Positions 13,053 to 20,387 of a stretch of 20,677 bases of DNA are shown here, one piece after another; the stretch's first letter is position 1, and every line of letters starts with the position of its first letter. The DNA comes from Candidatus Latescibacterota bacterium. Lineage in GTDB: Bacteria; Latescibacterota; UBA2968; UBA8231. The DNA lies in assembly GCA_022827165.1 (NCBI GenBank), contig JAJDTN010000189.1, positions 1-20,677 on the forward strand, written 5' to 3'. A program made the translations under genes and the position numbers. The notes beneath the pieces are model-generated. The model was not told the DNA's origin. It made no database searches and was given only the letters and a program-made list of their open reading frames with translations.

Positions 13053-15479
13053 TCAGTCCAGCCAGTCCTCGAAGATCTCCACACGTCCATCCACCGGCTG
13101 GATCGCCCGCTCCTCCCCCTCGCCGACCACCAGCCGCCGGGCGCCGCCGGCCCACACCTCCGCCCCCACCGGGTGACCCGCGTCCACTGTGAGCGCCTCC
13201 TCCTCCCAGGACAGTTCCAACCGCGGGAAGGTCTCCTCCGCGGCCACGAGCAGCCGGCCCTCCAGGCTGACGTAGCTGCCGTTGATCAGCGCCAGCTCAC
13301 GGGGCCGTCCGTCGTCGCCGCAGCGAACCAGCACCACCTCGGCGTCGCTCACCAGCGGTCCGGCGGTGCGCAGGGCGCGGCGCTCGTGGGAGACGTAGCA
13401 GTAGTCCCGTCCTCCGTCGACGTGCACGCAGAGCGCGGACGCCTGCCACGTGGAGACCGCCTCTCCTTCCTCGTGCACCTCCAGCCGTTCCACCGACAGC
13501 GCCGGGGCGCCTTCGCCGGGGTGGGGATAGAGCACCATGTCGATGGCCAGCGGCAGCTCATCCTCCGCCGAGTAGATGGCGACCGGTGAGGGACGGTGCT
13601 CGCCCCAGCCGGCAGGGACCCATCCTTGCGGGGGATCCTCCTGGCCCTTGACGATGCGCGCCTGCAGCTCTGGCCCCGGGGCGGGCAGGATCACCAGGCC
13701 GGCGCGGCCGTTCACGGTGCGCACCGAGCCGTCCTCCGGCTCGACGCGGGCCGTGGCCGAGGCCTGGAAGTGGAACAGGGACTCGGCCTTGTGGCGGCCT
13801 TGGCCGAGGAGCCGGTCGGAGAGGATCCAGTAGTCGGGCTTGACGAACAGGATGCGGCGCTCGTGATCGACGAACACTCGCTCGTGGGGCGGCACCCGCA
13901 GCTCTTCGCCCTGGCTCCGCGTCCAGGGCTGCATCCGCTCGACGCCGTCGACGCGCTTGCTCTCGTAGGCGAAGCCGCGGCGGCGGCTCTGCTCCGAGCC
14001 GTAGGCGGCGTACCCGTCCTCGTAGCGGCTGCCGGCGTAGTCGAAGCGGCGGCCGCTCACCCAGGTGTTGGGCAGTGGCTCCGGCGCGATCTCGTGCCAG
14101 GCGGTGCGCCCTCGCAGGCAGGGGATCTCGAAGAGGGGGAGGCCGGCCACCTGGCCGCGGCTGTCGACCATGATCGTGTTGTGTCCCGCGGGGCCGACGA
14201 AGTACTCGCTGCGCCAGGCCGAGGCCCAGGGGCCGCCGCAGCCGCTGTCGGTGATCAGGGTGTTGCCGTAGGCGTAGAGCTCGAAGCTGAGCTTGTCCAC
14301 GTGGTTGTGACCGCCGGCGCTGCGGCCGCCGTCGAAGACGAGGTAGCGGGCCTCGGCGGACCAGTCGGAGCGCATGACGTGGAACCCTGCATACGGGAAG
14401 GCGCGGGAGGTCCGGGACGGGGGCTCGCCCTCGGCGCCGAAGGAGGCGATGTAGCGCAGGTCCCCACGGCCGGTGATCTCCACGCCGAGGTCGATCAGGC
14501 CGCCGCGGCGTTCGGGCAGCTTCTCGGGGTCCTGGGCGGAGTAGTTGTCGTTCACCGAGGGATAGCTGCCGTTGGGCTTCACCATGTACGCGGGGAAGTC
14601 GAAGATCCCTTCCACCTTGTCGCGGAACCCCGGCGGCAGCTCGATCTCGCCGGCCTCGCCGCGCTCCAGGACGCGGGTGAAGCTCTCGTGGGCGAAGTAG
14701 CACAGCTCGATGTAGGCGCCGTCCGGATAGAAGTAGTCGTCCAGCAGCTCCCGGAGCCCTTCCACGCCGGCGCGGGACCAGCCTTTCGACTCGGCGAACT
14801 CCGGCCACTGCTCCCCGAGGCCGATGAGCTGCTCGTGGAGGTGGACGATCATGTTGGGCATGCCCGGCACCCGGTTGTTCGCCGCGTAGCGGAGGTGATG
14901 GAGGACCGCCTTGAGAAGGGTGATCAGCTCGTCGTCGGTGACGGCGGGGCAATGGCGCAGGAGCATCAGGCAGCGGGTCCAGTTGGCGATGCGGGGGAGG
15001 GTGTAGAAGATGGTCCGCCAGAAGGCGCCGGTGGGGCCGGTGGGAGGGCGGTCCGGCAGCGGCCCGTTGACCTCGATCCACTCGACCATGCGGGCCACGC
15101 ACTCGCGGGCGTAGCGGTGGTTGCCGGTCGACCCGTACTCCTGGGCCAGGGCGGCGAAGTCGTGGTGGTCGTTCTGTCCCATGACCTGGGTGCTGTGCAG
15201 GCGCTCGGGGACCTCCTCCGGGTGCGGCACGGTGAGCCAGTCGCGGCCGGCGAGGTCGCGGCACAGCGCCTCACCCCGTTCGGAGAGGGCCTCGGGCCTG
15301 TCGCCGGGTCCGCTCTCGGGACCGTCACCGCCTCCTTCGCGACGGCGGATGTAGCGCGCCAGCGCGGCCTTGGCCGCGGCCGTGCCGCCGGCCGTTCGGG
15401 CCTGGCGCATCGGCTCCAGCTCCGGGAACTCCGGGTCGAGGGCGTCGAGCAGCTCTTCGTCACTCATGACCAGGGACAC
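13053..15479 (-). CDS. Heparinase II/III-family polysaccharide lyase
   Basis: This 808-residue protein has the two-part plan of the heparinase II/III, alginate and related lyases. The helical toroid domain fills roughly residues 1-350 (WRTIFYTLPRIANWTRCLMLL, HLHEQLIGLGEQWPEF). The beta-sandwich domain starts near 380 with GGHNHVDKLSFELYAYGNTL (His391 and His393) and continues with SEYFVGPAGHNTIMVDS, the equivalent of the family's R-S-T-x-A-H-N-T-V motif. Such enzymes cleave uronate-containing glycans by beta-elimination. I prefer GTG at 15479 because GGAGA lies about 9 bases upstream; ATG at 15467 has no ribosome site. No signal peptide is visible, so action on imported oligosaccharides is likely. 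It is divergent from the catabolic genes at 15689 onward. Substrate unknown. Confidence 0.88.
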   Translation of the reverse strand: MSLVMSDEELLDALDPEFPELEPMRQARTAGGTAAAKAALARYIRRREGGGDGPESGPGDRPEALSERGEALCRDLAGRDWLTVPHPEEVPERLHSTQVMGQNDHHDFAALAQEYGSTGNHRYARECVARMVEWIEVNGPLPDRPPTGPTGAFWRTIFYTLPRIANWTRCLMLLRHCPAVTDDELITLLKAVLHHLRYAANNRVPGMPNMIVHLHEQLIGLGEQWPEFAESKGWSRAGVEGLRELLDDYFYPDGAYIELCYFAHESFTRVLERGEAGEIELPPGFRDKVEGIFDFPAYMVKPNGSYPSVNDNYSAQDPEKLPERRGGLIDLGVEITGRGDLRYIASFGAEGEPPSRTSRAFPYAGFHVMRSDWSAEARYLVFDGGRSAGGHNHVDKLSFELYAYGNTLITDSGCGGPWASAWRSEYFVGPAGHNTIMVDSRGQVAGLPLFEIPCLRGRTAWHEIAPEPLPNTWVSGRRFDYAGSRYEDGYAAYGSEQSRRRGFAYESKRVDGVERMQPWTRSQGEELRVPPHERVFVDHERRILFVKPDYWILSDRLLGQGRHKAESLFHFQASATARVEPEDGSVRTVNGRAGLVILPAPGPELQARIVKGQEDPPQGWVPAGWGEHRPSPVAIYSAEDELPLAIDMVLYPHPGEGAPALSVERLEVHEEGEAVSTWQASALCVHVDGGRDYCYVSHERRALRTAGPLVSDAEVVLVRCGDDGRPRELALINGSYVSLEGRLLVAAEETFPRLELSWEEEALTVDAGHPVGAEVWAGGARRLVVGEGEERAIQPVDGRVEIFEDWLD

Positions 15480-15557
15480 GATCGATATTCTCCGGGCGAT
15501 GGTTGAGGGAGGCGCCGGCAGCAGGCGCCGAGGCCGCCGGTCGACGGGCCAGTCGGC

Positions 15558-15586
15558 ATGTAACGGCCCTCCGTGCGGCGCGGCAA
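15558..15586 (-). promoter_or_regulatory. Possible promoter of the heparinase gene
   Basis: On the minus strand, TTGCCG (15586-15581) and TTACAT (15563-15558) are separated by exactly 17 bases. They match the -35 and -10 consensus at four and three positions. Transcription would start near 15551, about 70 bases before the heparinase start. The element lies next to the palindrome at 15588-15601. Confidence 0.35.
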
Positions 15587-15587
15587 G

Positions 15588-15601
15588 CCGGACCGGTCCG
15601 G
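15588..15601. promoter_or_regulatory. 14-bp perfect palindrome, candidate operator
   Basis: CCGGACCGGTCCGG is a perfect 14-base palindrome inside the 209-base spacer between the divergent heparinase gene and the catabolic operon. It sits one base upstream of the heparinase -35 candidate and 25 bases upstream of the plus-strand -35 candidate. A regulator bound here could control both units. High G/C makes chance palindromes more likely. Confidence 0.42.
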
Positions 15602-15626
15602 GTCTGGTGGTCCGCGGGGACGAGTG

Positions 15627-15655
15627 TTGCCGCCGGCTCTGCGGGCCGCTAGTGT
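15627..15655 (+). promoter_or_regulatory. Possible promoter of the catabolic operon
   Basis: TTGCCG (15627-15632) and TAGTGT (15650-15655) are 17 bases apart and match the -35 and -10 consensus at four and three positions. The start of the first gene is 34 bases after the -10. The -35 hexamer is identical to that of the divergent candidate. Confidence 0.33.
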
Positions 15656-15688
15656 AGGCGGCCCTCACTCCGACCCGGGAGACGCCCC

Positions 15689-16390
15689 GTGGCCGTCCTC
15701 GACATCCCCGTCCGCTACTACAAGGACTACCCCGGCGGCTACGACTACGGGTACGAAACCCTCTCCCTGCCGCTGGCGGAGTGCACCTTCCTCCTCGTCG
15801 ACGTGGACGGGACCTCCCCCAACCCGGTCACCGAGGACCGCATCGCCCCGGCCCTGGAGGCGGCGCGGAACGTGGGTCTGCGCGTCGCCTACGTCCACAA
15901 CGACCTGCGCCTGGTGGCCGACCCCGGCAACATCGTCGGCGAGTTCTGGGGCAAGACCAAGCACGGCCACGGCCGCGACGGGCTCCAGCCGTGGCGCGAG
16001 GCGGGACCGGACTTCGAGCCGCGCTACCTCGACTGCGTCGCTCCCCGCGACGGCGAGCCGAACTTCCCCAAATGGATCTGGAGCGGCTTCCACGACACCT
16101 TCCTCGACCAGCACCTGCGCAGCTGGGGCACGCGCACCCTCATCGTCGTCGGCTACAGCCGCCGCGCCTGCATGCACTACACCTGCGCCGAGGCCGTGGG
16201 CCGCAACTACCGGGTGGTGCTCCTGCGCGACGCCTCCAACGGCGCCGAGATCGAGTTCCCCGACACCATCGACGAGAGCATCCCCGAGGGCGGCTGGCTC
16301 AACAAGATCGTGCTGCGCAACTTCGAGCATCTCATCGGCTACACCACCACCTCGGCGGAGTTCGTCGACGCCTGCGAGGCCCTGCCATGA
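15689..16390 (+). CDS. Isochorismatase-fold cysteine hydrolase
   Basis: This 233-residue protein belongs to the isochorismatase-like cysteine hydrolase superfamily, whose members hydrolyse amides, carbamoyl groups or enol ethers. The triad Asp-Lys-Cys can be read as Asp38 (LLVDVDG), Lys128 (FPKWIWSGFHDT) and Cys161 (LIVVGYSRRACMHYTC). The loop before Cys161 is SRRA where most relatives have ATNV, and insertions rich in Trp and His (EFWGKTKHGHG) point to an unusual substrate. The start is GTG at 15689, preceded by GGGAGA. The stop overlaps the next gene's ATG as ATGA, so it is coupled to a sugar-acid dehydratase. It may remove an N-carbamoyl or amide group from a sugar acid, which is inference. 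Confidence 0.87.
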   Translation: MAVLDIPVRYYKDYPGGYDYGYETLSLPLAECTFLLVDVDGTSPNPVTEDRIAPALEAARNVGLRVAYVHNDLRLVADPGNIVGEFWGKTKHGHGRDGLQPWREAGPDFEPRYLDCVAPRDGEPNFPKWIWSGFHDTFLDQHLRSWGTRTLIVVGYSRRACMHYTCAEAVGRNYRVVLLRDASNGAEIEFPDTIDESIPEGGWLNKIVLRNFEHLIGYTTTSAEFVDACEALP

Positions 16391-17514
16391 AGATCACCGA
16401 CATCGACACCCTGATGATCGCCTCGCCGGGCCGCAAGTGGACCATCGTCCGGGTCCACACCGACGAGGGGATCACCGGCCTGGGGGAGGCGACCTACTCC
16501 CTCAAGGAGCCCGTGGTCTGCGCCGCCGTGGACCACATGAAGCAGGAGCTGGTCGGCCTCGACCCGGCGCGCATCGAGTACTTGTGGCACCACATCTACA
16601 AGCGATCCTCGGTGAGCGGCATCTGGCGCATGGCCGGCCCCGTGTGGATGAGCGCCCTGGCCGGCATCGACATCGCCCTGTGGGACATCAAGGGCAAGGT
16701 GGCGGGCCTGCCGGTCTACGAGCTGCTCGGAGGCGCCTTCCGCGAGGCGGTGGACGTGTACACCCACTTCGGCGGCGCCACCCCCGAGGCGACGGCGGCG
16801 ATGGCGAAGGCCAAGCGGGAGGAGGGCTACTTCGCCCTGAAGGGAGGCGCCAGCTGGCGCGATCGGGCCGGCCTCGACTGGGACACCTACCTCGACGACG
16901 GTCACCCCGAGAAGACGGCGGCCCACTTCGAAGCCGTGCGCGAGGCCGTGGGGCCTGAGGTGAAGCTCTTCATCGACTGCCACGGCCGCTTCACCGTGGC
17001 CAACTCCATCCGTCTGGCCCGGCGCCTGGAGCACCTCGACCTGTTCGCCTACGAGGACCCGGTGGCCCCCGACGACCTGACGGCGTACCCGAAGATCCGC
17101 CGCGAGATCTCGATCCCGGTCATGGGCTCGGAGCGGCTCAACACCAAGAGCCAGTTCCGCCGCCTCCTGGAGATGGAGGGCATCGACATCGCCCAGCCCG
17201 ACCTGATGTACTCGGGCGGCATCACCGAGGCGAGGAAGATCGCCGCCATGGCCGACACCTTCCACGTGCCGATCTCCTTCCACAACACCAAGGGGCCGGT
17301 GGGCATCCTGGCGGCGGCCCACGTGATGATGTCGATCCCCAACGCCGCGCCCATGGAGTTCGTCACCGGAATCGACTGGCGCGACGAGGTGATCGACGAG
17401 CCCCTGCAGGTCGTGGAGGGGCGGGTCGTGGTGCCGAACCGGCCGGGCCTCGGGGTGGAGCTGGACATGGAGGGCGTGGACAAGCATCGGTGGCGGGCGG
17501 GAGACCCGCAATAG
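16387..17514 (+). CDS. Mandelate racemase/muconate lactonizing family enzyme, probable sugar-acid dehydratase
   Basis: This 375-residue enolase-superfamily enzyme has the capping domain (MKITDIDTLMI, GITGLGEATYS) and a TIM barrel. Metal ligands can be read as Asp197 (FIDCHGRF), Glu223 (YEDPV) and Glu249 (GSERLN), with His299 (SFHNTKGP) as the likely acid/base residue and His199 next to the first ligand. The D-x-H-G-R block and the H at the end of the seventh strand resemble galactonate, gluconate and mannonate-type dehydratases rather than racemases or muconate cycloisomerases. These enzymes convert an aldonate to a 2-keto-3-deoxy acid. The ATG overlaps the hydrolase stop; a dehydrogenase follows after 30 bases. 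The exact substrate cannot be told from sequence alone. Confidence 0.9.
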   Translation: MKITDIDTLMIASPGRKWTIVRVHTDEGITGLGEATYSLKEPVVCAAVDHMKQELVGLDPARIEYLWHHIYKRSSVSGIWRMAGPVWMSALAGIDIALWDIKGKVAGLPVYELLGGAFREAVDVYTHFGGATPEATAAMAKAKREEGYFALKGGASWRDRAGLDWDTYLDDGHPEKTAAHFEAVREAVGPEVKLFIDCHGRFTVANSIRLARRLEHLDLFAYEDPVAPDDLTAYPKIRREISIPVMGSERLNTKSQFRRLLEMEGIDIAQPDLMYSGGITEARKIAAMADTFHVPISFHNTKGPVGILAAAHVMMSIPNAAPMEFVTGIDWRDEVIDEPLQVVEGRVVVPNRPGLGVELDMEGVDKHRWRAGDPQ

Positions 17515-17544
17515 CCGCCGGTCCCGAAACGACGGAGCAGACTC

Positions 17545-18564
17545 ATGAAGATCGCCGTGCTGCACGGACCGCGGGACCTGCGCATCGAGGAGCAGCCCCT
17601 CGACACCGACCTCGCCCCCACGCAGATCCACGTGGAGACCGAGATCTCGGCGCTGAAGATCGGCACCGACCGCGGCAACTACGAGGGCGCCGAGCGGGTG
17701 CCCGGGGCGCCGGACTACCCGCGCTGGGTGGGCGACAGCAACCTCGGAGTGGTGCGCGCCGTCGGCTCCGATGTGAAGCGCATCCGGGTGGGGGACCGGG
17801 TGGTGACGCGGGCCCCGCACCAGTCGGAGTACGTCGTCGACGAGGCCCGGAGCGTGGTCCGCGTGCCGGACGGCGTCGACCCGGAGGACGCCGTCTGGGC
17901 CCACCTCTACACCCTGAGCGCCCACTGCTACCGCAAGGCCTGGTTCACCCCCGGGGAGAACGTGGCCGTCGTCGGACTAGGAGTGCTCGGCCTCGGGGCG
18001 GTGGCCCTCGGCCCGTTCTTCGGGGCGCGGGTCGTCGGTCTCGGCAACCACCCCGGGCGCCTGCAGATGGCCACCGACATGGGGGCCGAGGCGGCCTGGC
18101 TCTCCGACGATCCCGACTTGGAGGCCCGTCTCGACGAGTTCACCGGGGGCGCCGGCATCGACCTGGTGATCCTCACCGCCAACCCCTGGCCGGCCTGGCG
18201 CACCGCCTGCGAGGTGGTGCGCGACAACGGCCGGGTCGCCGTGGTCGCCCTGCCGGGGCGGGGCGAGGAGCCCCTCGACGACTTCAACCCCGTGGGCATG
18301 GAGTGGTTCTACAACAAGGGGATCGCCCTCGTCGCCGTCTCCGGACGGGGCGGCTATCTATTCCCGACGGCGGAAGGCGACCGCTTCGACGCGGTGCGCA
18401 CCTGCGAGCACACTCTGTCCCTCATGGCGCGCGGCCTGGCGCCGAGCCGGCTGATCACCCACCGGATGCCGTACACGAGAATGGCCGAGGCCTACGAGAT
18501 GATCTACCGCCGCGAGAAGGGGATGCTCGGCGTCATCTTCCAGTGGCAGGGCAGCCCTCTCTGA
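17545..18564 (+). CDS. Medium-chain (MDR) dehydrogenase without zinc ligands
   Basis: The product is a 339-residue medium-chain dehydrogenase/reductase. The GroES-like half has SALKIGTDRGNYEG where zinc alcohol dehydrogenases have C-G-x-C-G-T-D, and WVGDSNLGVV where they have G-H-E-x-x-G. The catalytic Cys and His are therefore absent, and the four-cysteine structural zinc loop is missing too. The nucleotide-binding half has an intact Rossmann loop (VAVVGLGVLGLG, about residues 141-152). It resembles BchC-like and other zinc-independent sugar or polyol oxidoreductases. A GGAG ribosome site precedes the ATG. Placed after a dehydratase, it probably oxidises or reduces a sugar-derived intermediate with NAD(P); the direction is unknown. 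Confidence 0.86.
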   Translation: MKIAVLHGPRDLRIEEQPLDTDLAPTQIHVETEISALKIGTDRGNYEGAERVPGAPDYPRWVGDSNLGVVRAVGSDVKRIRVGDRVVTRAPHQSEYVVDEARSVVRVPDGVDPEDAVWAHLYTLSAHCYRKAWFTPGENVAVVGLGVLGLGAVALGPFFGARVVGLGNHPGRLQMATDMGAEAAWLSDDPDLEARLDEFTGGAGIDLVILTANPWPAWRTACEVVRDNGRVAVVALPGRGEEPLDDFNPVGMEWFYNKGIALVAVSGRGGYLFPTAEGDRFDAVRTCEHTLSLMARGLAPSRLITHRMPYTRMAEAYEMIYRREKGMLGVIFQWQGSPL

Positions 18565-18576
18565 AAGGAGGATCGC

Positions 18577-20061
18577 ATGCGTGGGAAATCTCATATCGTG
18601 CTTCACGGTCTGATCGGATGCTCGTTGTTGGGCATGTCGATGGCCTGGGGCCAGGCCGTGAGCAGCAACCAGCACCAATCACCGCGCGAGATCACCTCGG
18701 AAACGCTCTCACCGGCCGGCCCGCCCACGATGCAGCGCGGGCATCGCTGGGTGCGCAGCCATCCCTTCACCATCATGGGGCTGACCCGGATGACACCCAG
18801 GCCCTTCGATGCGGATCAGTACCGCGAAGCCAACATGAGCGCGCTCCTCGCGTGGGAGCCGAGCACCTTCGACGAGCTACTGCCCATCGCATCTGCGAAC
18901 CGACTGCCCTATCACCTCTACCTCGACCATTGGGGCGACGAGCAGACCAACCGCGAAGGCGCCAGCGAACAGTCGCTGCGCGAAGCGCTGGGCGAACTGG
19001 ACAGTGAAGAAAACCGTGCTTACATCCGGAACCTGATCAGCAATCCGGGATGCATCGGATGGCTCGTGAATGACGAGCCCGTGGTCTCCACCTACATGCG
19101 CTACACCCGGCACATGCTCAAGTGGCTGCGGCAGCTCCACCCCGAAGCGCTCGCCTACTGCAACGCCAGGCCCGAAGGCGAGATGCTCCTCGGGGCCGAC
19201 TACGAGCGATACATCGACGACTTCGCCGCCATCATCGATCCCGATGTCCTCATGGTGGATGTCTACCCCCTCGGCGCCCTGGAAGACGTGGACGGATGGG
19301 TCCATGCAGAGAGCTATTTCAAGGTGCTGGAAGTCGTCCGACACGTGGCCCTGGAACAGGGCATGCCCTACTGGCTCTTCATCCAGTCATTCGAAACACA
19401 CAACGGATGGCATCGACGCCTGCCCAGTGAGTCGGACATTCGATTCCAGCTCTTCACACCGTTGACCTATGGCTACACGGGCATCGCCTATTTCACTTAC
19501 GACATCGCCTTCGAGCGCGGTCTCATTGAATCGAACGGTCAGCCGAATCGCCTGTATCACCACGCGGCCCAGGCCAATGTCGAGGTGGCGAATCTCGGTA
19601 CGGCACTTCGCTTTCTCACCAGCACCGACGTGCGCATCGTGAGGGGCCAGCACGAAGAAGGCTCCTCGCGTGTGGGCAACCCGACCCCAAGGGGGGCCAC
19701 AGCCTGGTCCTACGGTGCAGGCAACGATCACCAGATCACCGATGTGGTAGTCGAATCACCGGGCGAATACAAGGATGGCCTGCTGGGGTTCTTCACCGAT
19801 GATCGAGGAGAGCGCTACTTCATGCTCACCAACCTCTGGCACGACAAGGGCGGCACCGCGGAGGACTTCGAGCTGACCTTCACCGTCAGATTCAAACCCC
19901 AGGTGAGCGAGCTCTATCGCCTGAACCGCCTCAGCGGCAACGTGGAGACCGTCGAAGTGACCGGGGGCGAACTGACGATCCGTTTGCCGGGGGGAACCGG
20001 TGATCTGTTCAGATACACGCCGGGGCCATTTCCTGGACGAAGCGCAGATCGCCAACACTGA
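18577..20061 (+). CDS. Secreted TIM-barrel glycosidase-like protein
   Basis: This 494-residue protein begins with a Sec signal (MRGKSHIVLHGLIGCSLLG, cleavage likely after AWGQA near residue 27) and has AGGAGG at an ideal distance. The central part reads as a TIM barrel of the glycoside hydrolase clan A kind. CIGWLVNDEPVVS holds Glu167 in the acid/base position of an N-x-E-P strand, and WLFIQSFE holds Glu273, a possible nucleophile. TPLTYGYTGIAYFTYD is the seventh-eighth strand region. A C-terminal beta domain (about 360-480, YFMLTNLWHDKG, VEVTGGELTIRLP) follows. I do not recognise a precise family; beta-galactosidase-like or GH42-like relatives are closest in style. It lies 12 bases after the MDR gene and would act outside the cytoplasm on the glycan handled by the cluster. 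Confidence 0.75.
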   Translation: MRGKSHIVLHGLIGCSLLGMSMAWGQAVSSNQHQSPREITSETLSPAGPPTMQRGHRWVRSHPFTIMGLTRMTPRPFDADQYREANMSALLAWEPSTFDELLPIASANRLPYHLYLDHWGDEQTNREGASEQSLREALGELDSEENRAYIRNLISNPGCIGWLVNDEPVVSTYMRYTRHMLKWLRQLHPEALAYCNARPEGEMLLGADYERYIDDFAAIIDPDVLMVDVYPLGALEDVDGWVHAESYFKVLEVVRHVALEQGMPYWLFIQSFETHNGWHRRLPSESDIRFQLFTPLTYGYTGIAYFTYDIAFERGLIESNGQPNRLYHHAAQANVEVANLGTALRFLTSTDVRIVRGQHEEGSSRVGNPTPRGATAWSYGAGNDHQITDVVVESPGEYKDGLLGFFTDDRGERYFMLTNLWHDKGGTAEDFELTFTVRFKPQVSELYRLNRLSGNVETVEVTGGELTIRLPGGTGDLFRYTPGPFPGRSADRQH

Positions 20062-20075
20062 GTCACCTGGCCCTG

Positions 20076-20384
20076 CTAACCGAACTGTTCTTCCAGCCAT
20101 GCTACCGCGAAATCCGTCAGATTCCTGGCGTTGAACAGATACGAGTCTGCGGCACCGACCCGTCCCGTCGCGTAGCTCCTGCAAGCCATGTACTCTCCTG
20201 TGATGGACTGGAAATAGCTGCCACCGGGCCAGTCGGCGATTCCGTCGGAAGTGTCAAACTGCTCGAACTCCATCCATTCGCACGAGCCACCACGCAAGAC
20301 CGGCCACCGATAGCGCTCGGTTCTCTTGGCGGGCACGTCAGCAATGTGCTCTGCGTAGTGAAGGATGGTGAGGCTATCGAAAGG
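20076..20384 (-). pseudogene. AAC(3)-family N-acetyltransferase, C-terminal remnant
   Basis: About 102 codons remain: SLTILHYAEHIADVPAKR, RYRWPVLRGG, EFEQFDTSDGIADW, then SYLFNARNLTDFAVAWLEEQFG and stop. This matches the C-terminal third of aminoglycoside 3-N-acetyltransferase (AAC(3)/YokD-like) proteins, which are normally about 270 residues. The catalytic N-terminal two thirds are absent. The frame is the same as that of the dioxygenase gene upstream, separated from it by two stops in tandem (TGATGA, 20390-20385). A GTG at 20336 could start a short peptide, but it would lack the acetyl-CoA site. The assignment rests on remembered family motifs. Confidence 0.68.
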
Positions 20385-20387
20385 TCA

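Noticed and set aside
13596..15506. Long plus-strand open frame (636 codons) opposite the heparinase gene
   Set aside because: The minus strand encodes recognisable heparinase motifs; the plus-strand product has no motif and biased composition.
16339..17925. Minus-strand open frame (528 codons) opposite the dehydratase gene
   Set aside because: It is antisense to the enolase-superfamily gene with all metal ligands identified; the product is His/Gly/Val-rich shadow sequence.
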